Positions 1 through 9,121 are shown, counted from the first letter of the stretch. The stretch is 64,000 bases of DNA from Marinobacter fuscus (GCF_003007675.1 NZ_PXNP01000096.1:1-64000); one strand, 5' to 3'. Notes: a model not told the origin generated them from the letters alone. Made by a program: numbers and translations.

Positions 1-1571
1 GGCAACTCGGCATTCCAGGGCAGCAACGCTTCGAGCTTCTCCAGCGTGTCGGACTCAGCAATGCGTTCCAACACATGGTGGATATAAGCTGAAGGCTCCA
101 GGCCATTGGCCTTGGCGGTTTCGATGAGCGAATAGCAGGTGGCGCTGGCTTTCGCCCCTTGTGAGGTATCGGCGAAGAGCCAGGCCTTTCTGCCGAGGGC
201 AAACGGGCGGATGGCGTTCTCGGCTCCGGCATTGCTGATCTTCAGGTCACCGCGCTCACAGTAGCCGACCAGGTAGTCCCATTGGTTCAGGGTGTAATCC
301 ATGGCCTGACGGGTAAGCAGGCCTTTCATCACCTTGGGGGCATTTTTCTCCAGCCAGGCTTTAAAGGCGTTCAACAACGGCAGACTCTTTTCCTGGCGAA
401 CCCGATATCGCTCCGCGTCGCTCAGATCCCGGGCGGCCTTTTCAATGGCGTACAGTTTGCGGATGTGGCTCAGGGCTACATCCGCCTTTGAGGGTTGGCC
501 TTTTTTGCCTTTGGCCGGTGCCGCCCGGGACGCCTCCACGTACTTACGTCTCGCGTGATCCCAACACCCGATCCGCGTCAGCTTGTTCGTGGCACAGACC
601 TGCCCATAGCCGGAATAGCCATCGGCTTGCAGAATGCCCTGGAAGTCATCCAGCAGACGCACCGGTACCTTGCCACCTCGTGATGGATCATACTCGAACA
701 GAACCGAAGGTTTTCCCGGTGGACCACCCCGGGTGACCCACATCCATTTGTCGGATTGGGCGGTCTTACCGTCTTCCTTGAGCACCTGGATCCGGGTTTC
801 ATCGGCTTGCAGGTAATCACCGCTATTCTGGGTTTCCCGCATCAGGTTGATCAGCGGCTGGAAGACGTCATTCAGCCGGATGATCCAGTGAGCCATGCTG
901 GTGCGACTCACTTCATGCCCCAGGCGCTGGAACATTTGTTCCTGACGGTACAACGGCAGACCGTCGGCATACTTGGAGGTAATGAGGTAAGCCAGCAGTG
1001 ACGGGGTGGCGATGCACTTGCCCAGCGGGCGCGCCGGACGGGCAGCCGCAACAATGCGCTCTTCGCCGTCCTGCTCGAACACCGCCTTTTCCTGCCAGTA
1101 CTCCAGCACTTTCAGTTGAGCGGGAATGTACTCCAGCTCTTCCTTCACCTTGGTGAAGAAGGTCTTGCTGGCACCGGCTTTCTCTTCGTCGCTGAGGGTT
1201 AATTCAATACGCTCACGCAGCAGCGTATCGGAGAAGCCACGTTGGCGGCGCTTGCGGGAACGGCGGGGCGTCTCTTCCTCTTCGACATCGTCCGGCAGCT
1301 CATCGCGCAGTTCATCAATCTCGACTTCCAGCTCGACCTCATCGAACAGCAGGATCTGATTGGGCAGCTTTTCACTGCTGGCGGCGAACTGCTGGATCTT
1401 CTTATGGCGCAGCAGTTCTTCGAGGATCTCGATGCGAGCGTCTCGTCGCTGGATGGCGTCTTCTTTGGAGGCGAGTTGCTGCTGAAGGCCGCTGATAACC
1501 GCCACCATCTCAGCGGTCGATAAACCGTTGAGATCCGGGGTTTTGAGGGCGTTATCAGGCGTTGATTTCAT
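1..1571 (-). CDS. tnpC: IS66 transposase TnpC (partial at window edge)
   Basis: This is the DDE transposase of the IS66 element; the reading frame starts at ATG 1571 and runs off the left edge after 523 codons. An acidic and charged N-terminal region (about residues 15-100) resembles the leucine-zipper part of IS66 transposases. The catalytic core is visible: D257 in the context QADETRIQ, D317 in QADGYSGYG and E451 in GAENAIRPF, with the conserved GRKAWLFADT just after. The zinc-finger cysteines usual in IS66 TnpC, expected near residues 150-175, are absent: that stretch reads EYWQEKAVFEQDGEE. This could be a subgroup trait and need not mean inactivity. The gene lies 57 bp downstream of tnpB on the same strand. 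Confidence 0.93.
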   Translation of the reverse strand, partial: MKSTPDNALKTPDLNGLSTAEMVAVISGLQQQLASKEDAIQRRDARIEILEELLRHKKIQQFAASSEKLPNQILLFDEVELEVEIDELRDELPDDVEEEETPRRSRKRRQRGFSDTLLRERIELTLSDEEKAGASKTFFTKVKEELEYIPAQLKVLEYWQEKAVFEQDGEERIVAAARPARPLGKCIATPSLLAYLITSKYADGLPLYRQEQMFQRLGHEVSRTSMAHWIIRLNDVFQPLINLMRETQNSGDYLQADETRIQVLKEDGKTAQSDKWMWVTRGGPPGKPSVLFEYDPSRGGKVPVRLLDDFQGILQADGYSGYGQVCATNKLTRIGCWDHARRKYVEASRAAPAKGKKGQPSKADVALSHIRKLYAIEKAARDLSDAERYRVRQEKSLPLLNAFKAWLEKNAPKVMKGLLTRQAMDYTLNQWDYLVGYCERGDLKISNAGAENAIRPFALGRKAWLFADTSQGAKASATCYSLIETAKANGLEPSAYIHHVLERIAESDTLEKLEALLPWNAEL

Positions 1572-1628
1572 GGCGGAATTATAGCAAAAACAATGCCCTG
1601 GCACACCTAAAACGTAATGCAAAAAGGG

Positions 1629-2000
1629 CTATCCGACACTCTCATAGTGCAGGGTTTTATGGCCCCGCAACAGACTGATGTCGTAGCCGTCCAACAACCA
1701 GTTGATCTGTTCACCGGTCAGCGGCATCAGCTCATCCGCAGGCCCTGGCCACTTGAATTTTTCCTCAGCCAAGGCTTTGTAATAGAGCACAAAGCCGTTG
1801 TCTTCCCACATTAGACATTTGATCTTGTTCCGCTGCCGGTTGGTGAAGGCGTAAAGTGCACCGGAGAATGGGCTGTGCCCCAGTTCCTGTTCAACCAGCA
1901 GGGCCAGGCCGTTGGCCTGCTTGCGGAAGTCGATGGGCTTTCGGTACAGGTAGATCTCCGGCAAATCCCTGGAAGGGCGCAGATAGCGGTGACGCATCAC
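1629..2000 (-). CDS. tnpB: IS66 accessory protein TnpB (Orf2)
   Basis: This 123-residue protein has the hallmark sequence of IS66 Orf2: the YLYRKPIDFRKQANGLALLVEQ segment at about residues 17-38, then ALYAFTNRQRNKIKCLMWEDNGFVLYYK. It is needed for IS66 transposition in characterised members, but its biochemical role is not established. The gene overlaps tnpA by four bases (1997-2000), which suggests translational coupling. The length is normal for the family and no lesion is seen. Confidence 0.93.
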   Translation of the reverse strand: MMRHRYLRPSRDLPEIYLYRKPIDFRKQANGLALLVEQELGHSPFSGALYAFTNRQRNKIKCLMWEDNGFVLYYKALAEEKFKWPGPADELMPLTGEQINWLLDGYDISLLRGHKTLHYESVG

Positions 2001-2314
2001 AGCTGTCTCAAGACGGCACCCAGCAAATCGATATTACCGGCATGCAGACCGGTGATCGATACGCCGCCGGGCAGTGACACGGTCAAACTGACTCCGGCAT
2101 CCGGAGTCGGAGTCGGAGTCACGCGAGTGAATCCGGATCGAGCGTGAACCGGTTCATCACTGGATTCGACACGACCGGTCAGCTTCTGCCGCCAGTAGAC
2201 AAACCGATGATAAACAAGCGACTCTTGTTTGCAGTAGGCTGCACCGGACAGGCCCGAGGCCTGCCAGTCCGACAGCGTCTCTTGCCAGAACTGGTGTAAA
2301 TCAGGGGTAGTCAT
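1997..2314 (-). CDS. tnpA: IS66 accessory protein TnpA (Orf1)
   Basis: This 105-residue protein is the first gene of the IS66 element, starting 83 bp inside the right terminus. The N-terminal part (FWQETLSDWQASGLSGAAYC) is a helix-turn-helix-like segment typical of IS66 Orf1, followed by a YHRFVYWRQKL motif. A short Thr-Pro run (residues about 68-72) comes from a GAGTCG triplication in the DNA. The start ATG has an AGGAAT-type Shine-Dalgarno a few bases upstream. The protein probably binds DNA or regulates transposition; this is a family-level inference. Confidence 0.88.
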   Translation of the reverse strand: MTTPDLHQFWQETLSDWQASGLSGAAYCKQESLVYHRFVYWRQKLTGRVESSDEPVHARSGFTRVTPTPTPDAGVSLTVSLPGGVSITGLHAGNIDLLGAVLRQL

Positions 2315-2375
2315 CGGATTCCTCTTTAATGTGAAAGCAGGAATCAGTGTGGCGAAACTCGGGCGTCAGCTACAG

Positions 2376-2397
2376 GTGCGGATTTATTGGCGCTTAC
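2376..2397. repeat. IS66 right terminal end
   Basis: Read from the outside on the minus strand this begins GTAAGCGCC, the expected IS66-family terminal sequence. Its partner at the left end is outside the window, so the full inverted repeat cannot be aligned. The TTG start codon of the downstream glycosyltransferase frame (2387) lies inside it. Confidence 0.75.
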
Positions 2398-3106
2398 CTT
2401 TCACTTTATTTGGGTGGGTGATGAAAGTCGCCGCCCAGATGCCTGTTTTGAAACGTGGCGGTCATTGAATCCCGAATTTACATTGAAAGTGTGGGGGAAT
2501 CGGGAATACGATGAATTTCCATGGCGAACCAAACGACACATGGATGCGATGAGGAAAACAGGGCAGCTTTTCGGCGTGGCAGACTTGATGCGGTGGGAAA
2601 TACTTTTTAATGAGGGAGGTTTTGCTCTGGATGCTGATTCAATAGCCCTTTCTCCTTTGCCAGACTGGTTGTTTGATTGCACCGCATTTGCGTGCTGGGA
2701 AAATGAACTGATTTCCCCGGGCCTAATTGCCAACGGTTATTTTGCCTCCCACCCTGGTGATCGGTTGATTGGGCAACTACTGGAAAAGTTCCTTTCCAGC
2801 AAGTACTTGGCAAGCAAGTTTGTCTGGTACAAGTTGAAACATAAACCAGTTGCTGCTTGGAAAACAGTTGGTCCGAGAGTTTTGACCGAGACGGTTCGAG
2901 AAATGGGTTATAGTGACTTAACGGTTCTTCCAAGCAATTTTTTTTGCCCAAGGCATCTTAGCGGAGAAACCTATAGAGGATCGGGACCTGTCTTCTGCGA
3001 CCAACTATTTGCAAGTAGTCGGCCTAACGGTTATCAAGAGCTAAAGTTAAATCAAGAAACTGCAGAATCACTGATCGCCATGGCACGAGAGCGCTTGGGG
3101 CGCTAA
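2387..3106 (+). CDS. DXD glycosyltransferase (GT32-like), 5' end replaced by IS66
   Basis: The 239-residue product resembles the sugar-binding DXD family (Gly_transf_sug/GT32), which transfers sugars from nucleotide donors onto surface polysaccharide or LPS. Key features are FHFIWVGD near the N-terminus, a VADLMRWEILFNEGGF segment and the DXD motif in LDADSIAL at about residues 84-91. The frame opens at a TTG inside the IS66 terminus, so the first native codons (likely four or five, since relatives begin roughly M-I-P-K-I-F-H-F-I-W) are lost and supplied by the IS. AGGTG about ten bases upstream could allow initiation. The 3' end overlaps the convergent gene at 3103 by four bases. The gene looks AT-richer than the housekeeping genes to the right. 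Whether it is expressed is unknown. Confidence 0.8.
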   Translation: MALTFHFIWVGDESRRPDACFETWRSLNPEFTLKVWGNREYDEFPWRTKRHMDAMRKTGQLFGVADLMRWEILFNEGGFALDADSIALSPLPDWLFDCTAFACWENELISPGLIANGYFASHPGDRLIGQLLEKFLSSKYLASKFVWYKLKHKPVAAWKTVGPRVLTETVREMGYSDLTVLPSNFFCPRHLSGETYRGSGPVFCDQLFASSRPNGYQELKLNQETAESLIAMARERLGR

Positions 3107-4017
3107 TCTGAATTTTGCCGGATTCGCTTGATGAAAGCCTCGATTTTCGCCAGTTTTCGGAGAAGCCGATACCGCCTTAAGGGATCATAAATCCATGGTG
3201 ATTTAAGGCCTTTTACTTTCACCGTCAGGAAGTCTTCCGCGATTGGAACCTGATCTGTTGGCCTGCTACGCAACCTTTGTATTGCTGACTCATCCATTAT
3301 GTTGAAGGGATAAAAACCCGCCTTATTGACGATTTCAGCAAGCCGGAATGTGAAGCTTTTTTTCTTGTTTCGGTAAGCAGGCGGATTGGGTAGCCACATG
3401 GCAAACGGTGCAAAAAGGTAACCCATTTCCAGAAAATTCTGTTTTGCCTGTTGTTCGTTCTCAAATTCCCCCGGCACAAATTTCCAGTCAACTGAACGCA
3501 AGCGGTCGCTTCTGGTTACGGAGATGTCGGAATAGTAAACGCCTGCCACTTGTTTATTGCTGCGGTGCTCGCAGACGTAAACGCCACGATCATCGCGATA
3601 TATAAATCGATCCAGCGTCCGCTGACGAGTAATTCGTTTCTGGAACACGGGTGCAAGAAATCCAGCATTCGGGAATTGGTCAAACTGGTTGTTCAGAAAT
3701 TCCAGATCCTGATCATCGATAGGTCGTATTAGCTGCGTATCATCCTGGAGAAAGCATATCAGCGTGACTTCTTCCAAGGAATCAACGGCTCTCTGCATGT
3801 TCGTATAGAGAGCCCCGTGCTGGTCGCCGGATTTTTTATCATCTCTGGTGCGCACTTCGTGCTTTTTCGCAATCTCGCCAAGAATCTGAATAGTCTCAGG
3901 ATCATTGCTGGCGTCGTCATAGATTATGATACGATGTTTCGGGGCGCAGATTTCAATCGATTCGACACAGTTTCGTAGGTGAGGCCCGCGATTGTAGGAG
4001 AAAACGAAAAATATCAA
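3103..4017 (-). CDS. Glycosyltransferase, GT-A fold (GT2-like)
   Basis: This 304-residue protein starts MIFFVFSYNRGPHLRNCVES, a glycosyltransferase family 2 type opening, followed by IIIYDDASND (nucleotide binding) at about residues 30-40 and a DXD-like LQDDTQ at about 90-95. These support a GT-A nucleotide-sugar transferase acting at the cytoplasmic face of the inner membrane on a glycan precursor. The acceptor and sugar cannot be inferred. Its ATG overlaps the stop of the upstream gene (4014-4017), so the two are translationally coupled. The C-terminal half has no recognised domain and ends in a basic tail (LRKLAKIEAFIKRIR). Confidence 0.75.
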   Translation of the reverse strand: MIFFVFSYNRGPHLRNCVESIEICAPKHRIIIYDDASNDPETIQILGEIAKKHEVRTRDDKKSGDQHGALYTNMQRAVDSLEEVTLICFLQDDTQLIRPIDDQDLEFLNNQFDQFPNAGFLAPVFQKRITRQRTLDRFIYRDDRGVYVCEHRSNKQVAGVYYSDISVTRSDRLRSVDWKFVPGEFENEQQAKQNFLEMGYLFAPFAMWLPNPPAYRNKKKSFTFRLAEIVNKAGFYPFNIMDESAIQRLRSRPTDQVPIAEDFLTVKVKGLKSPWIYDPLRRYRLLRKLAKIEAFIKRIRQNSD

Positions 4018-4856
4018 GAGATCGCTCCTTGTCGGGGCTCGCTGATGTGTAAATTGATACCATGTGGCGTTTGGGTGATGCCTTGGTTTTCAACTCGGAT
4101 TCTGTGCTCCTTGTTCGCCCTGACAGTATCAGGATCAACATACCCCCTTGCATGATCGAGATGAATAACAATTGCGTTATACCTCACATGTTTCGGTTTG
4201 ATGCCCAGATTAACTAACCGAACTCCAAATTCTCTGTCTTCACCGCCATAGGCCATGGTTTCATCAAAGCCGTTAACTGCAAGCACATCTTTTTTCCACG
4301 CCGATCCATTGGAGCCTTTGAAGCGGCAGCGTGTTGGGGTTAGGGTGTTGAACAATCGGGCCTTCCAGCCACGAGCAGTTAGCTTGCTGTTCTTGTACGT
4401 GGAACCCAGTCCATGCGCTTTGAGCCATTCGAGTTCGAAACACCGCCCGGCCAGAATGTCTTCACGAGTTATCGCTTTGCTCGTCGCCATGGGCAGCTTG
4501 TGGTAGCCGCCTGACAGGTAATAGCCAGGCTCTGCTTCGGTTGCATGTACCTCAAGAAAGTCTTTGCGAGGAATACAGTCGCCATCGGTGAATATCAGAT
4601 ATTCTGCCTGAGCTTTGAGTACCGCTTTATTCAGGATTCGGCACTTCTGAAAACCGTCATCCTCCTGCCATACATGGGTTATCGTGAGACCGGTCTCATC
4701 TCTCATGCGATCAATAAGCTGACGTGTTTCATCTTTTGAACCATCATCTGCAATGATGATCTCAAAATCCTTGTGGGTTTGTGCGCTGTATCCCCACAGG
4801 ACTTTTTCCAGCCACTCAGGTGAGTTGTAGGTGCTGATGATCACAGAAAGCTTCAT
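4014..4856 (-). CDS. Glycosyltransferase family 2 with C-terminal galactosyltransferase-like half
   Basis: The 280-residue protein opens MKLSVIISTYNSPEWLEKVL, has IIADDGSKDET at about residues 34-44 and the DXD motif in FTDGDCIPRKD at about 90-100. The C-terminal segment FKGSNGSAWKKDVLAVNGFD plus YGGEDREFGVRL matches the second half of chondroitin-polymerase or galactosyltransferase type GT2 enzymes, where GGED is part of the active site. It probably adds a hexose or hexosamine to a surface polysaccharide or LPS outer core. It heads the pair with the gene at 3103 and lies 30 bp downstream of the broken yejM-like gene. Confidence 0.82.
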   Translation of the reverse strand: MKLSVIISTYNSPEWLEKVLWGYSAQTHKDFEIIIADDGSKDETRQLIDRMRDETGLTITHVWQEDDGFQKCRILNKAVLKAQAEYLIFTDGDCIPRKDFLEVHATEAEPGYYLSGGYHKLPMATSKAITREDILAGRCFELEWLKAHGLGSTYKNSKLTARGWKARLFNTLTPTRCRFKGSNGSAWKKDVLAVNGFDETMAYGGEDREFGVRLVNLGIKPKHVRYNAIVIHLDHARGYVDPDTVRANKEHRIRVENQGITQTPHGINLHISEPRQGAIS

Positions 4857-4886
4857 AAGTAGTGTTCGCGTACCTTGATATGACAG

Positions 4887-6574
4887 TTATTCATAAAACC
4901 GAGATATTTCCTCCAGAACCCGAATGGCTATAGAGGGCTTAAGCTCATAATTCCGGACCGGCTCCAAACTCCGGCTTACCACATCAACATTACCAGAAGC
5001 ATGGGTAACGACGGCCAGCTCTTTCGTCAAAAGCGCATAGTCCATATAACTATGGGCTATGCTCCATGGACGTTCTTGAGGTTCGAACAAGCCATTTCCG
5101 GTAGCGTAATGGCTTGGGTCTGAACTCTGACAGCCCAGCAAGTCACCCATAAGCGTTGGAGCTATATCAAAATTCTCGGTTCTGTAATCAATTCGTTGTG
5201 CCGGTTTGTTAGGCCAGTGTACCACCATTGGCACCCTAAGCTGATAGTCGCCGAAGTTGCTGCCATGTCCCCAGTAGTTTTTCCCATAGTCGTTAAACTC
5301 CTGGCCGTGGTCGCCGGTAATCATAACTACGGTTTGATCAAGCAAGTCTCGGCCCATAAGGTCGTCAAGAACGCTGCCGATCAAATTGTCCACGAAGTGC
5401 AGGGTAGATTTGTAGTTATTTTTGATGAGCTCGGGGTCGAAGTCTGCATTGAGTTGCAGCTTATTAACGGACTCCCAGTAGGGCTGGAATTTCACAGGGT
5501 AATCGTCCGGCACCATATGGTTGTGGGGGGGCATAAAACAGAAAGCCGAAGAACGGGTTGGCTGGGTCAAGTTCATGCTCGGTGAATTCCAGCCAATCTT
5601 CGGTGATCCGGCGGTCCCTGTCCCATGGGTGGTTACCAGGTGTTTTGAGGCGAAGGTTTTTTATGGACGAGAATACGTTCTGATCAAAAGCGGGGCTTAC
5701 CAGCGTGGCAGAACCCAGTACTTTGGTTTGATAGCCTAGCTCCTGCATTCTGTTGATGGTAACCGGCGGTTTTTTGCTCGCGGTGAAGGCGTCCCAATAA
5801 CTGGCGGGCAACGAATAGAACAGGGTGAAAATGCCGGGCTTGGTGGCGTTTCCGTTGCTGTAATGCTGCTCGAACGTCAGGTTATTCTGAGCGAATTCAT
5901 AAATGTTGGGCATCCAGCGCGGGTCGAGCATGTCCCATCGAGCCCCGTCTATGACGATCATCAGAACATTCAGTTTGCGGGCAGGTTCTGAGCATTGCAG
6001 TGGCTGAATCGGGTAGTTGAGCGGCCCTGTCTGATTGGAAGGGGCCAGCCCTTGGGCGGACTGATTATCTCGGGCTTTTTGCTGGTCAACCCATCCGTGT
6101 TTATTCATGAACCGCTTGGCGGTGGCGCCATAATAAAGCGGAACGTGTCGGGTGATGCCGGTAACTCGGGAGTCGTAGTTTGCGTCGGCCCATGCATGCC
6201 AGGCATGAGCGCCAACCTGCAGCCCGATCATGATTGCAAAGCTGGCTGCTAACCACAGACCGCGAGGGCGTCTGCGCCACAGCAGGACGGCTATGATGGT
6301 TTCAATGATGACAATGCCGCAAACAATGCCCAGGGTTGACGCCCAGAACTGCCAGGAGAACGCAAAGATTTCACTTCCACCGCGAAACGCCAGCTCCAAA
6401 ACAAAGGACGAAAGGTGAAAACGGAAGAAGTCCAACATAGGCTGCGGTGCTGGTATCGGGGATGTTCATCCAGGGTAAATAACGCAGCCCGATCAGAAGT
6501 GCGATAACCCCGTTAGCAAAGATAAACCAGGATGCCCAGGCGGTTCTTTGCGCGGAAAGAGCGTGGCGTCGCAT
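4887..6574 (-). pseudogene. yejM: Disrupted yejM/pbgA-like inner-membrane sulfatase-fold gene
   Basis: Three reading-frame pieces together match the YejM/PbgA family, a membrane protein with five N-terminal helices and a periplasmic sulfatase-like domain that controls LpxC turnover and hence LPS synthesis in enterobacteria. Piece one (from ATG 6574) has helix 1 and NIPDTSTAAY, then shifts out of frame. Piece two (about 6438-5464) resumes with LDFFRFHLSSFVLEL and continues through the ADANYDSR loop and VLMIVIDGARWDM. Compared with E. coli YejM as I remember it, about 50 residues covering helices 2 and 3 are missing between the pieces. Piece three (to stop at 4887) restores the domain from the PHNHM segment through ITGDHGQEF. 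The second break coincides with seven G at 5525-5531; six would restore the frame. Two independent lesions make this a likely pseudogene. Confidence 0.85.
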
Positions 6575-6715
6575 GATGTTTCGAACTCCGGTGATTTCGG
6601 GGGAGCGGGGCCCCAAAAAGTTCGATACTATCGTTTTTTTGTTAGGTAGCTAAGTCCGTGCTTTCCGCTAACGTACGTCTCTTCCATTGGCTGGCAATGT
6701 ATGTGCAAAGTGGCG

Positions 6716-8134
6716 TTAGCCTCTGCCGTAAACGTCTTCGAGCCGCACAATATCATCTTCCCCGAGGTAGGAACCGGACTGAACTTCGATCAATTCAAGA
6801 TCTATCACACCGGGATTTTCCAGTGAGTGAATCTGGCCCACAGGAATGTAGGTGGACTGGTTTTCGGTCACCAGGTAGGTTTTTTCCCCATTGGTGACTT
6901 TGGCCGTGCCACTAACCACAATCCAGTGTTCAGCCCGGTGGTGATGCATCTGTACCGAAAGCTTGGCGCCGGGTTTAACGGTGATGCGTTTTACCTGATA
7001 GCGCTTGCCGTTGTCGATGGAGTCGTAAACGCCCCAGGGGCGATACACTTCCCGGTGGTTCATGTGTTCATGTCTGCCATCGCTTTTGATGGCGTCGACC
7101 ACCTTTTTAACGTCCTGAACCTGATTCTTGTTTGCAACGAGCAGGGCGTCTTTGGTCTCGATAATGACGAGATCTTCTACGCCAACGGTGGCAACCAGTC
7201 GGCTTTCGGCACGAACAAGCGAGTTTCTGGTGTTGTGGGTAATGACGTCTCCCGACGCACAGTTACCATTCGTATCTTTGGCGCTGGTTTCCCACAGTGC
7301 CGACCAGGAGCCGATGTCGCTCCAGCCAGCATCCAGGGCGACTACCGCCGCGTTGTCTGTGTTCTCCATAACGGCCGTATCGATGGCGTCTTCCGGGCAT
7401 TCGGAGAAGATGCTTTCGTTCAGCCGGGTAAAATGCAGGTCTTCGCTGGCCTCGTCCAGGGCTGCCTGGCAAATGGCCAGTATACCCGGGCGGTGTTTTT
7501 GCAGTTCTTGCAGATAGGTGCGGGCGCCCAGCAGGAACATGCCGCTGTTCCAGAGGTATTCGTTGGAGTCCAGGTATGCCTGGGCTGTTTCCTGGTTTGG
7601 CTTTTCGACAAACCGGCTTACCTCAAAGCAACCGGACGCCAGCTCCGAACCCTGCTGAATATAGCCGTACCCGGTTTCTGCGTGCCCGGGCACGATGCCA
7701 AAGGTAACCAGTTTGCCTTGCCCGGCCAGGGGAATTGCTTTTTGAATGCCCGCCTGAAAGGCTGCCATGTCTTGGATGAGGTGATCCGCTGCCAGTACCA
7801 GCATCAACGGATCTCTGGTTTCTTCCTGGTTTTTGATGAGCTGCAGGGCTGCAAGTGCGATCGCCGGAGCTGTATTGCGGCCGCAGGGCTCAAGAATAAT
7901 GCGGGCGTCCCGATAGCCGGATTGCCGCATTTGTTCAGCGGCAAGAAAACGATGTTCTTCGTTGCATATAAGCAACGGATCCGCCGTTTCCAGCCCGTCG
8001 AGCCGCGCAACGGTCAGTTGAAGCATCGACAAATGCTCGTCGGTCAGCTTCAGGAACTGCTTTGGGTTCAGTTGCCTGGACAGTGGCCAAAGGCGTGAGC
8101 CGGTGCCTCCGGCGATAATGACGGGGTGGATCAT
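6716..8134 (-). CDS. manC: Mannose-1-phosphate guanylyltransferase / mannose-6-phosphate isomerase
   Basis: This bifunctional type II enzyme makes GDP-mannose (and interconverts fructose-6-P and mannose-6-P) for surface polysaccharides. The N-terminal nucleotidyltransferase signature [15 protein letters not shown] is at about residues 6-20, with FVEKP further on. The C-terminal cupin isomerase domain has [29 protein letters not shown] and [15 protein letters not shown] chose ATG 8134 because GGAG lies seven bases upstream and family members start M-x-x-PVIIAGG; an in-frame ATG at 8167 would add 11 residues. Length of 472 residues is normal. The genes that would use GDP-mannose are probably the neighbouring glycosyltransferases; which ones do so is not shown. 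Confidence 0.93.
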   Translation of the reverse strand: MIHPVIIAGGTGSRLWPLSRQLNPKQFLKLTDEHLSMLQLTVARLDGLETADPLLICNEEHRFLAAEQMRQSGYRDARIILEPCGRNTAPAIALAALQLIKNQEETRDPLMLVLAADHLIQDMAAFQAGIQKAIPLAGQGKLVTFGIVPGHAETGYGYIQQGSELASGCFEVSRFVEKPNQETAQAYLDSNEYLWNSGMFLLGARTYLQELQKHRPGILAICQAALDEASEDLHFTRLNESIFSECPEDAIDTAVMENTDNAAVVALDAGWSDIGSWSALWETSAKDTNGNCASGDVITHNTRNSLVRAESRLVATVGVEDLVIIETKDALLVANKNQVQDVKKVVDAIKSDGRHEHMNHREVYRPWGVYDSIDNGKRYQVKRITVKPGAKLSVQMHHHRAEHWIVVSGTAKVTNGEKTYLVTENQSTYIPVGQIHSLENPGVIDLELIEVQSGSYLGEDDIVRLEDVYGRG

Positions 8135-8261
8135 GGGATTGCTCCAAGACTGGCTTTCATTCAGCATAAGCGGGTTTTCAAAGGCGGGATATTAGCACAT
8201 CCGGGGGGCTGCCACAGTGTTCTGATGTGCGTGATTTGTACGTTTTGACAGGATACCGTTC

Positions 8262-9062
8262 ATGAGATTGCCTCTGTCTGTTTACTACATTACCTGTAAT
8301 GAAGAAGCGCGTTTGCCGGAGTCTCTGGCCAGGGTGAAGGCACTGGCGGATGAAATTATTGTGGTGGATTCCGGTAGTACCGATCGAACCTGCCACTTGG
8401 CCGAAGCGGCAGGGGCCCGTGTGGTTCATCGAGACTGGGAAGGCTATGCCTCCCAGAAAGCTTATGCAGCCAGCCTGTGCCGGAACGACTGGGTTCTGGA
8501 TCTGGATGCGGATGAAGTGCTGAGCGATGAGTTGGTTGCGAATATTCAGGAGCGTTTTTCTCAACCGATCAGCGAGCAGGTGGCCGGGTTTCGAATGACC
8601 TGGGTGTTGAGCCCGCCAGACCCGGAGCACCCTTTTCGTTATGAGCGGCCAAAGCGCATCCTGAGGTTGTACAATCGGCAAAGGGCGGTGATTCGCCCCG
8701 AGAAAGACAGCAATGATGATCGGCCGAAGGTGGTTTCAGGTAGGGTGTTGGATCTGCCAGGTAACGTCTTGCACAAAAGTGTTGTGTCACTGCAGCAGGC
8801 GGAGGCCAAGTTTATCCAGCTTTCTACCGAACAGGCCCGTTATCTGGCGGCCAAAGGGCGGAAGGTATCCACAGCGCGCCTGTTGTCTGAATTTCCCCTG
8901 AAGTTTCTCAAATACTATGTTCTGAGGCGCCAGTACCGTAATGGCTGGTTCGGCTTCAGCTACTCGATTCTGTCAGCCAACCGGAATTTCATGCGCCTGG
9001 CGAAGGCGCGGGAGCTCCAGCTGATGGCAGCTCTTCGCGCCAGGCGAGCCGCCGGGGATTAG
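8262..9062 (+). CDS. LPS core glycosyltransferase, WaaE/KdtX-like GT2
   Basis: The 266-residue protein opens LSVYYITCNEEARLPESLARV, then IIVVDSGSTDRT at about residues 33-44, DWEGYASQKAYA, and the DXD motif in LDLDADEVLSDEL at about 85-97. The ASQKAYA context and overall length match the WaaE family of beta-glucosyltransferases that extend the inner core of LPS. The sugar specificity is inferred only from family resemblance. The gene stands alone on the plus strand between manC and the leftward LPS genes, with a divergent gap of 127 bp to manC that must hold both promoters. Confidence 0.8.
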   Translation: MRLPLSVYYITCNEEARLPESLARVKALADEIIVVDSGSTDRTCHLAEAAGARVVHRDWEGYASQKAYAASLCRNDWVLDLDADEVLSDELVANIQERFSQPISEQVAGFRMTWVLSPPDPEHPFRYERPKRILRLYNRQRAVIRPEKDSNDDRPKVVSGRVLDLPGNVLHKSVVSLQQAEAKFIQLSTEQARYLAAKGRKVSTARLLSEFPLKFLKYYVLRRQYRNGWFGFSYSILSANRNFMRLAKARELQLMAALRARRAAGD

Positions 9063-9121
9063 CGTTTCGCCTGTTTGATTTGCGGTTTTGTCCCGTGGCC
9101 GCAGATCCAAACCGCTGCGCG

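Larger units (their letters stand above)
1..2397 (-). mobile_element. IS66-family insertion sequence, left end outside window
   Basis: Three leftward genes in the canonical IS66 order tnpA-tnpB-tnpC fill this stretch. The right end is placed at 2397 because the outward-facing sequence read from there on the minus strand begins GTAAGCG, the usual IS66-family terminus. IS66 elements normally make 8-bp target duplications; the right copy would be 2398-2405, but the left copy is not in the window. The transposase is still open at position 1 after 523 codons, close to full length, so the left end should lie just outside. All three reading frames are intact, so the element may still be active. Confidence 0.9.

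Noticed and set aside
2098-2121. GAGTCG tandem as an independent repeat
   Set aside because: It is only three units inside tnpA and encodes a short Thr-Pro run.
5525-5531. Phase-variable yejM through the G tract
   Set aside because: A second, out-of-frame deletion near 6440 would keep the gene broken in any phase, so decay or error is more likely.
6827-8098. A long plus-strand open frame opposite manC
   Set aside because: It is the antisense shadow of a well-supported enzyme gene and shows no family motif.
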